Shown here piece by piece: positions 38,945-48,429 of a stretch of 64,000 nt of DNA (its first letter is position 1; every line of letters starts with the position of its first letter). This DNA is from G036327475 sp036327475 (lineage in GTDB: Bacteria; Pseudomonadota; Gammaproteobacteria; Enterobacterales; Enterobacteriaceae). A model generated the notes under the pieces. The model had not been told where the DNA came from. It was given only the letters and a program-made list of their open reading frames with translations, and ran no database searches. The position numbers were made by a program, and so were the translations under genes. The stretch is taken from NCBI RefSeq assembly GCF_036327475.1, contig NZ_CP132913.1:1674001-1738000 (forward strand), given 5' to 3'.

Positions 38945-39214
38945 TCAGCCCGGCGGGGTATACCCCTGGATATGCAAATCCTGCCCTTCAAACAGGAAAT
39001 TAATCATCTCCTGCTCCAACACTTTACGATCAGCGACGTCCATCATGTTGAGTTTCTTTTCGTTAATCAGCATCGTTTGCTTGATTTGCCACTGCGACCA
39101 GGCTTCTTTAGAAATTGAGTCATAAATGCGCTTACCCAGTTCACCCGGATAAATTTGATAATCCGACCCTTCGGCTTCACACTTAAGAAAAGTACAGTAA
39201 ATCGTTCTGCTCAT
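38945..39214 (-). CDS. yggX: Fe(II) trafficking / oxidative protection protein YggX
   Basis: YggX is a small cytosolic protein that protects iron-sulfur enzymes from oxidation and is a member of the SoxRS regulon in E. coli. The 89-residue product MSRTIYCTFLKCEAEG has the conserved cysteine at residue 7, and PGELGKRIYDSISKEAW, KLNMMDVADRK and the terminal GYTPPG match. The ORF has two ATGs in a row (39217 and 39214); the second is the conserved start. It lies between mutY and mltC; mutY itself is an iron-sulfur enzyme. Confidence 0.95.
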   Translation of the reverse strand: MSRTIYCTFLKCEAEGSDYQIYPGELGKRIYDSISKEAWSQWQIKQTMLINEKKLNMMDVADRKVLEQEMINFLFEGQDLHIQGYTPPG

Positions 39215-39226
39215 CATTGCTCCTCT

Positions 39227-40306
39227 TTAGTTGGCAGCCGCAGGCAACAAGGTAGCCTGTCGAGGCCGGCGCAATTGCAATAGCAAGCGCTCGACCGGTG
39301 CCGCTAGTCCGACCGCCGGCGGCTGAGCTAAGTTATACCAGAGTCCGCCACCTTCATCCATACAGCGTTGAATCGTGCTAACCTTTTGCCACATCGGTAC
39401 GATATCCAAATGGAAATGACTGAAGGTATGACGGAACGCCGTTAGTTGTTTACATTGGCCGTTAGGCAAACCGCGCTGAGACAGCCAGAGCGACAATGCC
39501 TGCGTATCAGCAAACTGCGGAAAACAAAACAGCCCGCCCCACAGGCCCACCGCCGGGCGCTGCTCAAGCCATACGCAATTGCCATCCTGTAGCAGCAGAA
39601 ACCAGGTGGTTTTTTCCGGCAAAGTCTGCTTCGGTTTTTTACTGGGATAGCTGGTCCAGCTATGGGAGGCGTAGGCCTGGCAACTTCGGTGCAGCGGGCA
39701 GAGTTCGCATTTCGGCCGCGAGCGGGTGCACACCATCGCACCCAAATCCATCATGGCCTGATTGAATTGCGCCACGCCTCGCGCTGGCGTGACCTGTTCA
39801 CTGTGCCGCCACAGCTGCTTCTCCACCTCTTTTCTCCCGGGCCAGCCGGCAACGGCACAGTAGCGGGCGAGAACCCGTTTCACGTTGCCATCAAGAATGG
39901 GATAGTGCCTGTCCAGCGCCAGCGATAATATGGCGCCCGCGGTGGAGCGGCCAATGCCGGGTAGGGCGCAGACGGCGTCAAAGTCTTCAGGAAATTCGCC
40001 GCCGTGGCGCTCGCTGATGAGCTGGGCCGCTTTATGCAAATTGCGCGCGCGGGCGTAATAGCCGAGGCCGGTCCACAAATGCAACACTTCATCCAGCGGC
40101 GACACAGCGAGTTGGCTGACGGTGGGGAATTTGGCCGTGAAGCGTTGAAAATAGGGGATGACAGTCATCACCTGCGTTTGTTGTAGCATGACTTCCGATA
40201 ACCAGACTTTGTATGGCGTTTTTTCCAACTGCCAAGGCAGGGTTTTACGGCCGAACTGCTGGTACCAGTCAAGAACGCATTGCGCGAATGGTAGCACTTG
40301 CGTCAT
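39227..40306 (-). CDS. mutY: Adenine DNA glycosylase MutY
   Basis: MutY removes adenine mispaired with 8-oxoguanine and so prevents G:C to T:A changes. The helix-hairpin-helix (ALPGIGRSTAGAILSLAL, with the catalytic Asp in LDGNVKRVL), catalytic Glu in WLSEVMLQQTQV, the 4Fe-4S ligands C-x6-C-x2-C-x5-C in CTRSRPKCELCPLHRSC, and the C-terminal NUDIX-like domain with FRHTFSHFHL are all present. It is 359 residues, close to E. coli (350). It is 12 bases upstream of yggX. Confidence 0.96.
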   Translation of the reverse strand: MTQVLPFAQCVLDWYQQFGRKTLPWQLEKTPYKVWLSEVMLQQTQVMTVIPYFQRFTAKFPTVSQLAVSPLDEVLHLWTGLGYYARARNLHKAAQLISERHGGEFPEDFDAVCALPGIGRSTAGAILSLALDRHYPILDGNVKRVLARYCAVAGWPGRKEVEKQLWRHSEQVTPARGVAQFNQAMMDLGAMVCTRSRPKCELCPLHRSCQAYASHSWTSYPSKKPKQTLPEKTTWFLLLQDGNCVWLEQRPAVGLWGGLFCFPQFADTQALSLWLSQRGLPNGQCKQLTAFRHTFSHFHLDIVPMWQKVSTIQRCMDEGGGLWYNLAQPPAVGLAAPVERLLLQLRRPRQATLLPAAAN

Positions 40307-40467
40307 TGGGAAACCGTTACCTGTGGGCGAAGATCCGCGTCGTTGTTCTAATGCGTGATTGCAGCATAGTGCGCACAGATTGTAAACAGGAACTTTCCTC
40401 CGTTGCGCTAAACAGCGCTATTTTTGCATAATACGCATTTGTCAACCCTTTTACATTGTGGAATTTT

Positions 40468-41283
40468 ATGAGCAACAATGTCCTCTCACCCGAATTCTAT
40501 GAGCAGGGACGCGCGCTGCGACGGATCCGTAGTTTCGTCCGCCGACAGGGCAGGCTGACCAAGGGACAGCAGTATGCACTGGAGACGCTATGGCCGGCGA
40601 TGGGAATTGATTATCAGGCGCAGTCGCTCGATCTTAAGGTGTTATTCGGCCGCGCGGCGCCGGTGACGCTGGAAATCGGTTTTGGCATGGGAGCGTCCTT
40701 GGTGATCATGGCGACGGCGCATCCCGAGCAAAATTTCATCGGTATTGAGGTCCACATGCCTGGCGTCGGCGCCTGCCTTGCCAGCGCGGAGGAAGCCGGC
40801 GTTAGTAATTTACGCCTGATATGTCATGATGCGGTGGAAGTGCTGGAGCAGATGATCCCGGAGGCGTCTTTGGCGCTGGTGCAGCTGTTTTTCCCTGATC
40901 CATGGCACAAAGCACGACACAATAAACGCCGTATTATACAGGCGCCGTTTGTCGAGCTAGTCGGGCGCAAACTCGCCGCCGGCGGGGTTTTTCATATGGC
41001 GACCGACTGGCAACCTTATGCCGAGCATATGCTGGTGGTCATGTCGGCTGCCGATACTTTCCGTAACCTTTCCTCCGCCGGAGACTATGTGCCGCGGCCG
41101 GCGAGCCGCCCGTTAACCAAGTTTGAACAGCGCGGTCAGCGGTTAGGTCACGGCGTTTGGGATTTAATGTTTGAGAAGAAGTCTGAGCAAACAAGCAGGA
41201 ACGATTCTGGTTTTCTTCATGCAGGTCAATATCAGGGGAAGGTATGTTGTGCAAAGCAATGCCAATGCTTGGGTGATTGTTGA
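40468..41283 (+). CDS. trmB: tRNA (guanine-N7-)-methyltransferase
   Basis: TrmB makes m7G46 in tRNA. The ATG at 40468 (MSNNVLSPEFYEQGRALRR) is chosen; an upstream ATG at 40456 lacks conservation. SAM motif EIGFGMGASLV, GIEVHMPGVGAC, and the catalytic FFPDPWHKARHNKRR are intact. The core ends at GHGVWDLMFEKK, where E. coli TrmB stops. Here the frame continues 33 codons into former yggN-side sequence, most likely because a small indel near 41180 removed the usual stop (GAAGTCTGA in the next frame). The tail is probably harmless. It is divergent from mutY. Confidence 0.92.
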   Translation: MSNNVLSPEFYEQGRALRRIRSFVRRQGRLTKGQQYALETLWPAMGIDYQAQSLDLKVLFGRAAPVTLEIGFGMGASLVIMATAHPEQNFIGIEVHMPGVGACLASAEEAGVSNLRLICHDAVEVLEQMIPEASLALVQLFFPDPWHKARHNKRRIIQAPFVELVGRKLAAGGVFHMATDWQPYAEHMLVVMSAADTFRNLSSAGDYVPRPASRPLTKFEQRGQRLGHGVWDLMFEKKSEQTSRNDSGFLHAGQYQGKVCCAKQCQCLGDC

Positions 41284-41960
41284 GACCGCCTGGCAGGCCT
41301 AGGCAGTTATCAATGCCCGGCAAACCCCAGGACGACTTCATCATTGCCTCGCAGGCGGTACAGATGATAAGCCAAAGCGGCACGTTGACCATCATTCCGG
41401 TTGGTGAGGTGCAGCAAACGATACGCTTGTGCCTCTTTAGACTTATCAAAGCGCTCTGCAGAGGGATTTACTCTGAATTGACGAGGGCGCCCGCGCCTAT
41501 CCGGAAAGGACTACAGGCGCTGGATAAGATCATCGTGCAACAGCTCGGCTGCGACAGTAACGTGCGCATCGGCTCACCACGTTGGATGAGCAGCTGAAAC
41601 GGCAGATGGACCGCATTATCAAACACACCACAGCGATGGGCTCACTTTCCATCATCGGATCACTAGTCAGGTCAAGCAGGACGCCGGCAATCGTGGGAAG
41701 GCATGGGCGGTGTGATTCATGACAGCCTTGATGAGTGAGCATATGCCAGGCGGTTAACGGCATAATCCATCGCAATCGGTGATGGAGTAGCCTGGGCGGC
41801 CTGCAGTGGGCGCTACAGGCCGAATGGAATAATCAAGAACAAGACAAGCAGTTCTGACGGCAAGTGTGTCAGCGGGTAACCTCCCTTGAGCACCAGCGCC
41901 AAACGCTGGTGGAGGCGCTGCCCTGATCTGAGACTGTGCAACAGTAAAGGGTGAGCCTTG
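41195..41960 (+). pseudogene. yggN: DUF2884 periplasmic protein YggN, broken
   Basis: The function of YggN is unknown. Pieces SYQCPANPQ, DDFIIASQAVQMISQSGTLT, IIPVGEV, and later LDEQLKRQMDRIIKH and TAMGSLSI-like fragments follow the order in E. coli YggN. Many stops are present. The yggL gene usually between trmB and yggN is absent, which explains why the trmB tail reads into this remnant. Confidence 0.75.
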
Positions 41961-42132
41961 CCGCAGCGCGGCTAACGCCCCAGGCGCCGCCGAGAGCTAC
42001 AGGGCTTGGAACGGCCAGGAAGAGGAGCGGACGATTAGCCTTATCACGCGCCCTGGCGGCGATAGGTACTATGATAAGTATGATAAGGAACAGCGATTTA
42101 CCGCAGCCTATTCCTGCACTAGCGTTGCGATC

Positions 42133-43263
42133 TTACAGAAATAGCTCGAGCAGGGAGTTGAGAAACAGCTTTCCTTTGTTCGTGACTTGCCAATGACTGT
42201 CGCTTTCGCTGATATACCCGCCGGCCAGCGCCTGATCCAGCGCGTGGCGCACCGTGGTTTCCGCCAGCCCGGTAAAAGAGGTGAATTCCACGCGCGGTGC
42301 TGCTTCTAACAGTCGGAAACGGTTCATAAAATATTCAAACGGCAAATCAGCTGGCGCAACCGGATAGCATTTTTCCAGATAATTGCCCTGCATATAACCG
42401 CGCGGATGGCGGGTTTTCACCGTGCGTAAAACCGTGCCGTCCGGCTGGGTCAGCTTGCCGTGGGCACCGCAGCCGATGCCAAGATAATCGCCAAAGCGCC
42501 AATAGTTGAGATTATGACGGCATTGAAAGCCAGGCTTGGCGTAGGCGGAGGTTTCATACTGGTGATAACCCGCCGCGGTGAGTAGCTTGTTGCCGTGCTG
42601 GTAGATATCCCAGAGCGCATCATCATCCGGCAGCGACGGCGGCCGCGAGCCAAATAACGTATTCGGCTCGATGGTCAATTGATACCAGGACAAATGCGGC
42701 GGAGCCAGAGCGATGGCCTGGACCAAATCATCAAGAGCGCCAGCAAGCGACTGGTCCGGCAGGCCATGCATCAAGTCAAGATTAAAACTGCACAGGTCGA
42801 GCGAGGCCGCCAACCGCGCTGCGCGCCGGGCCTCCTCCGCGCCATGGATGCGGCCGAGACGGACGAGCTTCTCCGGCTCGAAGCTCTGTACTCCAATGGA
42901 AATGCGATGGATACCTGCCTGCTGATAAGCCGCGAAACGATCCGCCTCAACGGTACTCGGATTGGCTTCCATGGTAATTTCGGCGTCCTGGGCCAGCGGT
43001 AGCCGCTGGCGCACGCCGTCAAGCAGCGACCGCATGGCGCTAGACGAAAGCAGGCTGGGGGTGCCGCCGCCGATGAACAGGGTATTGACGCCGCGGCCTG
43101 ACGTTAGCGATAGGTCATGACTCAAATCCGCCAGCAGGTGATCGACATAGTCTTGGTGCGGCACTTCACATTTCAGTGCATGGGAATTGAAATCGCAATA
43201 AGGGCATTTTTGCACACACCAGGGAATATGCAGATACAGGCTGAGCGGCGGTAAATTAGGCAT
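42133..43263 (-). CDS. hemW: Heme chaperone HemW (radical SAM, formerly oxygen-independent coproporphyrinogen oxidase-like)
   Basis: HemW binds heme and a 4Fe-4S cluster and inserts heme into respiratory enzymes. The ATG at 43263 gives MPNLPPLSLYLHIPWC; an upstream codon at 43281 lies in rdgB. The radical-SAM cluster C-x3-C-x2-C (CVQKCPYCDF), GGGTPSLL, EANPSTVE, the QSF and HNLNYWRFGDYLGIGCGAHG blocks are all present. It is 376 residues versus 378. It overlaps the dead rdgB as in the yggS-T-U-rdgB-hemW order. Confidence 0.95.
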   Translation of the reverse strand: MPNLPPLSLYLHIPWCVQKCPYCDFNSHALKCEVPHQDYVDHLLADLSHDLSLTSGRGVNTLFIGGGTPSLLSSSAMRSLLDGVRQRLPLAQDAEITMEANPSTVEADRFAAYQQAGIHRISIGVQSFEPEKLVRLGRIHGAEEARRAARLAASLDLCSFNLDLMHGLPDQSLAGALDDLVQAIALAPPHLSWYQLTIEPNTLFGSRPPSLPDDDALWDIYQHGNKLLTAAGYHQYETSAYAKPGFQCRHNLNYWRFGDYLGIGCGAHGKLTQPDGTVLRTVKTRHPRGYMQGNYLEKCYPVAPADLPFEYFMNRFRLLEAAPRVEFTSFTGLAETTVRHALDQALAGGYISESDSHWQVTNKGKLFLNSLLELFL

Positions 43264-43705
43264 GGCGCAGGGCTCCAGCAAGCAGGCCAGCGCCTGACCG
43301 CGGTGGGAAAGCGCCTGCTTTCTTCCGCGTTAAGGTTGGCAGCGATGTGGCCTTGCTCAGTCAACAGTAAAACAGGATCGTAGCCAAAACCGCCGGCGCC
43401 GGACGGCTGGCGATAATCTCGCCGGACCAACTGCCGTGGCACACCAGCAGTGTTGGGACGTCCGGTATAACGTAGAGAAACCAGGACACAGTGAAAACTG
43501 GGCGCCACGCTGACTGTTCGGCACCAAGGCCATCTCCGGCATAATTGGCTGAATAGATGCCAGCGCGCCGGCGAGCGCATCCACCACCAAGCCTGAATCG
43601 TTGGTGATGACCGGTAGACCGGTGACCAAAACCGCTCCGGCGGGCCTTGATAAACGCATTTTCAATAAACGTCAAGCTGGTTTCCTCCACCGACGTCACG
43701 TCCAA
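43262..43705 (-). pseudogene. rdgB: dITP/XTP pyrophosphatase RdgB, broken
   Basis: RdgB removes inosine and xanthosine triphosphates. The first 38 or so residues, including the nucleotide-binding TGN motif, are missing. ETSLTFIENAFIKAR remains, then ITNDSGLVVDALAGAL in another frame, HCVLVSLRYT, GVPRQLVRRDYRQPSG-like sequence and GGFGYDPVL. At least three frameshifts are present. Confidence 0.9.
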
Positions 43706-43734
43706 CGCGCTCTACGCCACTATCCGCCACCGCA

Positions 43735-44035
43735 GCGTCCAATAGACGTGCAATGGGCTCGGGAATTTGCCGGGGCTGGTCGATCCGAATCTGTTTATGG
43801 CGCCCCAGCTCCCCCCTTTCAGGATGACGCGACTTTTCGCCACGCCAAATTCTTTCTCCAGAAAACGAATCAAAATGGCTGTTTGCCTGACCGTCCACAG
43901 GCGGTGCTGTGATGGCGACCTTGTTTCATCGTCGTTGATCGCCAGCGATAGGTTGTGGCTGGCCCTGAGTTGGATATAGAGCCGCAGCACCAGCGTATCA
44001 CCCTCGCGCCAAACGCCGATCATAGGCGTTACCAC
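43735..44035 (-). pseudogene. yggU: DUF167 protein YggU, broken
   Basis: The function of YggU is unknown. VLRLYIQLRASHN, then after a one-base shift MDGQANSH (dominant VDGQAN motif), another shift and GELGRHKQIRIDQPRQIP, then ending near LDAAVADS. The start overlaps the yggT stop, as in relatives. Confidence 0.85.
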
Positions 44036-44568
44036 ATTCCCGGGAACAGACTCATACCAAGATAACTCAGGGCATAAAGGATGAGGATCACCACCATTGC
44101 CGAAAAATCGATGCTGCCCATAGCCGGCAGAATGCGGCGAATCGGATACATTAGCGGTTCAGTTAATTGATAAAGCACCACATCCATCGGGCTGCGCCCT
44201 TGGCTGACCCAGCTGAGCAAGGAACGAATAATTACTACCCAGAACACCAGTTCGCCGGCTACTTTCAGTAGCGTCAGCAGGCCGGCCAGTAAAAAAATGG
44301 GTTCAAGGATCAGAACGTGCACTTCGATGAGCATCAGCAGTGGAATTTTGATCACCGCCAGAATTAACGCCAGCAACAACGAAGCACTGTCCAGCGGACC
44401 GAGGGTGGGAATAACTCGGCGCAGTGGCCCAATCAGTGGCTGGGTGATTTTGACAATCAGTTGTGAAAACGGATTATAGAAATCGCATCGCGTCCACTGC
44501 ATCCAAATGCGTAACAACATCACCATAATATAAAGATCGATTAGCGTTTTAAACAAAACTGTCGGCAT
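44029..44568 (-). CDS. yggT: YggT-family inner-membrane protein
   Basis: The exact role is unknown; family members support osmotic tolerance or membrane protein assembly, often with FtsZ-region genes in other bacteria. The 179-residue product has two repeats of the YGGT domain: MLLRIWMQWTRCDFYNPFSQ...P with first two helices, and IIRSLLSWVSQGRSPMDVVLY with the last two. About four hydrophobic segments. No lesion, while neighbours yggU and proC are dead. Confidence 0.92.
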   Translation of the reverse strand: MPTVLFKTLIDLYIMVMLLRIWMQWTRCDFYNPFSQLIVKITQPLIGPLRRVIPTLGPLDSASLLLALILAVIKIPLLMLIEVHVLILEPIFLLAGLLTLLKVAGELVFWVVIIRSLLSWVSQGRSPMDVVLYQLTEPLMYPIRRILPAMGSIDFSAMVVILILYALSYLGMSLFPGMW

Positions 44569-44621
44569 AAGAGCTAAATGTCCTTAATCAGATTAACAAG
44601 CGCCGCGTCGGCGACAAACCA

Positions 44622-45120
44622 TCAGAATAATTTTTTCATCTCTTCGACACGTGCGACCGCCGCCTGCATCGCGCTTGCGACAGAGCGGGGCAGCTCCTGC
44701 TGCTCAAAACTTGAAGAGCCAAGTTTGCAGCACCGGGTACGGGCATGCAGGGCGCATTGGGCATTAAACGCACAATGGCAATATCTTCGCCTAGCAGCGC
44801 ATAAAGCGCTTCACGGTAACACCTGCGGTAATGGAAAGCACCACTTTGCCGAAAAAATCTATCTCTTGGCGCAGCGATTCGCAGACCTGGGTGATAAGCT
44901 GCAGCTTCATCCTGCCAGAACCACTACATCAGCCTCGTGCGTGCCGCGCAGATTATCGCCACTGCTTTGTACGCCGTAACGCTCGACCAACGCGTCGTGA
45001 TGCGTGGTGGAAGGAGCGAAAACCTAATAAAATGAGCGTGAAGCTGTTATCCACCAGACTGGTGGTGATGGCCTGTGCCATATTATCGGCGCTGATAAAG
45101 GTGATTTTACACTGTTGCAT
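44622..45120 (-). pseudogene. proC: Pyrroline-5-carboxylate reductase, broken
   Basis: ProC makes the last step of proline synthesis. The start MQQCKITFISADNMAQAI at 45120 has the dinucleotide fold with GAGNM altered to SADNM. Pieces EADVVVLAG-like, LSITAGVTVK, LPFVRLMPNAP and the end VEEMKKLF before TGA follow in other frames. The catalytic C-terminal domain is largely deleted. Proline would have to be taken up. Confidence 0.85.
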
Positions 45121-45157
45121 ACAGTTCCTCGTTAAGCTGTTTAGGAGATGCATAACT

Positions 45158-45853
45158 CTAGTCTCTGGCGCCGAAAATCGCGGTGCCGATACGCACCAGC
45201 GTACTGCCGGCGGCGATAGCTGCAGGCATATCGTCCGTCATGCCCAGCGATAGCGTGTCGACGACGGGATGGACACGTTGTAAGGCCTCATACAAGTCGG
45301 ACATGTACTTAAATACCGCCAATTGCCGCTGGAAGTCGCTCTCCGGCGCCGGGATCGCCATCAAACCGCGCAACCGCAAACGTGGGTGCTCCACGATAAG
45401 CGTCGCAAGGGACAGCATGTCCTCAGGTGCAATACCGGCTTTCGTCTGTTCGTCACTGATGTTGATTTGGATTAATACATTGAGCGGCGCACGTTGCGCC
45501 GGCCGCTGATTGTTTAGTCGCCTGACCAGCTGCGGGCGATCCAGGGTATGGCACCAATCGAAATTTTCCGCTACTAGACGACTTTTATTGGATTGTAGCG
45601 GACCGATGAAGTGCCAAATCAGCCCCGCGCTCCCAAATCGCTCCCCAAGCCAGCCTATTTTTTCCACGCCTTCTTGCACATAATTTTCCCCAAAGGCCCG
45701 CTGACCAGCTGCGATGGCGGTTTCGATCACCCTCACGGGTTTGGTTTTACTGACGGCGAGCAAGGTTATCTGCCGGGGATCGCGGCCACAATCCTGCGCA
45801 GCCGTGCGGATTTGCTGATGAACGCGCTGTAGATTCTGCTCGATAGTACTCAT
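45158..45853 (-). CDS. yggS: PLP homeostasis protein YggS (PipY family)
   Basis: YggS is a PLP-binding fold-type III protein without known catalysis that balances vitamin B6 pools and amino-acid metabolism. It has 231 residues, near the E. coli length (234). The PLP lysine sits in LLAVSKTKP (about residue 36), with FGENYVQEGVEKI, WHFIGPLQSNKSR and the SLGMTDDMPAAI block; the family usually has SMGMS.D, so the second motif is slightly diverged. No frameshift. The neighbouring proC is dead. Confidence 0.94.
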   Translation of the reverse strand: MSTIEQNLQRVHQQIRTAAQDCGRDPRQITLLAVSKTKPVRVIETAIAAGQRAFGENYVQEGVEKIGWLGERFGSAGLIWHFIGPLQSNKSRLVAENFDWCHTLDRPQLVRRLNNQRPAQRAPLNVLIQINISDEQTKAGIAPEDMLSLATLIVEHPRLRLRGLMAIPAPESDFQRQLAVFKYMSDLYEALQRVHPVVDTLSLGMTDDMPAAIAAGSTLVRIGTAIFGARD

Positions 45854-45954
45854 GGTTTTTGGAGGTTGTATAGAATTGAATAAACCGGTTGGCCATAGTG
45901 TAAAACATAGTGCCTCTGATCTGTACTTTTGTGTCCCGGTCAGCTGCCGATAAT

Positions 45955-46675
45955 GTGCGTGGATGACCTACTGCGGCCGCTTGGAGACACCAGCTTTTCA
46001 GAGAGCGGCATCGCCGGCAAGCGCCCGGCGCTATCGCTATCTTGACACACGCCAGCAAGACCTGATGGCGTGTGCCCGGTCAGGGGAGGCGGTCCTGACA
46101 CTAGCCGGAGGAACGGCGGGTGCGAGCCCACCTTTTTCAGCAGGGCAGCCTATCCCTAAGCCTGCATCTTACCCCTTCCCGGTCGCCGTGTATCGCGGAA
46201 CGGGGCTGTCGGCGGCGTGAGGCTGCTGGCACGGTCACGGGGCTGATGCTGGTGACCGGGCAGTCGGACGGCGGGATCGAGTTCTCTGGCGGCGGTTGTC
46301 AATGAGCCAAACGACAGCCAGGCACTAACATCATTACACTTGAGAGTCCCATCGAGCATCTACATACCTCAAGACATTGTCTTATCCATTAGCGGGAAAT
46401 AGGGCGCTACTGCAACTGGTTTCGCGCGTGCCCGCCCTACGCGAGGATCCCGACGTTATCTTGCTTGGCAAGCTGCGCAATGCTCGCCAGCAACCTGCTG
46501 GGGTGATGGCGCAGCAATTGGTCAAACGCCAATGGCGAATAGGACTCTTTAAACTGCTGACCATGACGCCCACGGGGCGTTATCTCATCCGCGAAAGGAA
46601 AATCCATCTGCTGCCGGGACTACAGATGGGCTGTCAGCGTTCGAGAAGCCAGCATTCGCCCGCTGCGTCCTGAAA
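45955..46675 (+). pseudogene. yggR: PilT-family ATPase YggR, broken
   Basis: YggR resembles the pilus-retraction ATPase PilT. The Walker A site survives only as MLVTGQSDG (normally GATGSGKST). Then REDPDVILLGKLR (Walker B region), QQLVKRQWRIGLFKLLTMTP, YLIRERKIHLLPG follow with stops. The N-terminal domain is unreadable. It is divergent from yggS, as in relatives. Confidence 0.85.
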
Positions 46676-47289
46676 TGCGACATTACAGCGTCCGTACAGC
46701 TTTTCTTGCGCTTTCGCTGGCAATGACAATGTCCTGGCGGACATGATGCAACACGCCCCGGCGCCGTGACGCTTGACACTGGGCACTGGGCACTGGGCAC
46801 TGGGCGGCGATTTATTGCTATGTGAAGATCACCTTGGCTACGGATTGTTTTGCTTCTTTGTCATGCAATCTCGTGTGCTGCTGTTCCCCGGCGCTGACCA
46901 GCGCCGAAAGAGCGAGCGGCGGAGGAGAGATAACTAGATAAAAATCAAGCAAATGCTTATAGCCGCGGCGTGTTTGGCGACGCCGTTCGCCGGCGTTGTT
47001 TGCCATTCAACCACTGTAAAATCGATTTAAGCAAAGGTCGGTAGTCATGAATTATCCGACAGCGCGGGTTTAATTGCCCTGACATTGGTAGCAAAGCCAT
47101 TCCGGCAATGACACAGGACGGCTGGCAAATGGTCTCAGTGACCGAGCAGAGCGGATCTATCAGGTTGGCTATAACACTGCTAAAAAAGATGGCATGATCC
47201 GAGGGCGTTACGCCCAGCAAGATCCCTAATTGCGCTGCCTTGCAGTTCGACGCCGCCGGCGATCTCATTTTGCAGACAGGAGCTTGTCC
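46676..47289. other. Region between yggR and rhaT with no assignable gene
   Basis: Contains a 7-bp tandem repeat (ACTGGGC x4, 46778-46805), a small hairpin CGGCGCT-GACC-AGCGCCG (46889-46906), a signal-peptide-like MLIAAACLATPFAG (from 46952) and IYQVGYNTAKKDGMIRG further down, which might be a worn secreted-protein gene that I cannot name. Confidence 0.4.
46778..46805. repeat. Four tandem copies of a 7-bp unit
   Basis: ACTGGGC is repeated four times without interruption (46778-46805), downstream of yggR. Confidence 0.95.
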
Positions 47290-48296
47290 ATGGGTAGTTC
47301 TATTGCACTGGGGATCTTCTGGCATTTCATCGTCGCCCACCAGTGCCACCTGTTTTATGCCTGGTTCAAAAGTTCGTTATCGGGGCTGGTAAACCATGTG
47401 GTCCCTTAGCGGTTTCTTCGCCTATCCTGGGTCGTCAGTTGGATGCCACTATCGGACTTCTGTGCCTACTACCGCAGTTTTCCCTGAGGTACGTTGTTGC
47501 CGGTTTTCCTGCTTGTGGCGATGTGGAGCATCGGCAATATTTTAACTACGGTTTGACGATGCGCTACCTTGGGATGTCGATGGGAATCGATATTGTCATT
47601 GGCATTACGCTTATTGTCGGCACATTACTAATACTTCTCATCCAGGGGAAATGCGGCATCCTGCTCAACACCACCGACGGATGGATTACCTTGGTCTGGG
47701 TGCTAGTGGCGGTCATCGGCGTGGGTATTGTCAGCTATGCCGGCCCGTTAAAAACTGGCACAGAGGAGCCGGACGAAAGAATGCACCTTAAAAGGACTAT
47801 TTCTCGATCGTTTGCGGCTTCTTTTTAGCGGGCATGTCGCTTGTTGGACGTGGCGGTACCGATGCATGAAGCGGCGAAAACGCCGGAATTAGTCTACTTT
47901 ATGCGCTGCCCAGCCATGTGGTGATTATGGGAGATGGCGCTATTGTCAACCCGGGCTACTTGCTTTACCTGGCTCGTTACGCGCCGGGAATATCCATGAA
48001 GGCCGATCTCTCGGTTGGGAAATCGCTGCTGATAGCCAATGCATTGTTCTCAATTCTCGCCGGCGTCATGCAGTATCTGCAATTCTTTTTCTATTCCCAG
48101 GGCTATGCCAATCCATCCTAGTACGCGTTCGTTAGCTGAATGCTGCATATGAACAGCTATCCGCCGTGCGATGGCATCGTCGGACTAGTGCTGAAAGAGT
48201 AACTGGGCGTTGGCAAAACACCCGTAAGCTGGTTATGTTCGGCGCACTGGTGATTTCTTGGTCGCCAAGATCGTAGGCTTGGAGATGGCCTCCTGA
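47290..48296 (+). pseudogene. rhaT: L-rhamnose/proton symporter RhaT, broken
   Basis: RhaT imports rhamnose and lyxose. From ATG 47290 the pieces are: SSIALGIFWHFI, NYGLTMRYLGMSMGID (the family block), IVIGITLIVGTLL, VLVAVIGVGIVSYAGPL, LPSHVVIMGDGAIVNPGYLL, GVMQYLQFFFYSQGYA, GGIVGLVLKE-like sequence. Frames change several times, with a TGA (48294-48296) at the ancestral end. Confidence 0.92.
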
Positions 48297-48429
48297 GCTC
48301 CGCGTGGTAAACGGCGGTCGAGTGACAGTTATAGAATTAACCGGTTGGATGCGTTACAGGCCTCGAGTGCCGCCGGCGCAAGCGCCATAGGTGCGGCCTA
48401 GCGGCGTGATAAACCGTTAATCTGGGCTG

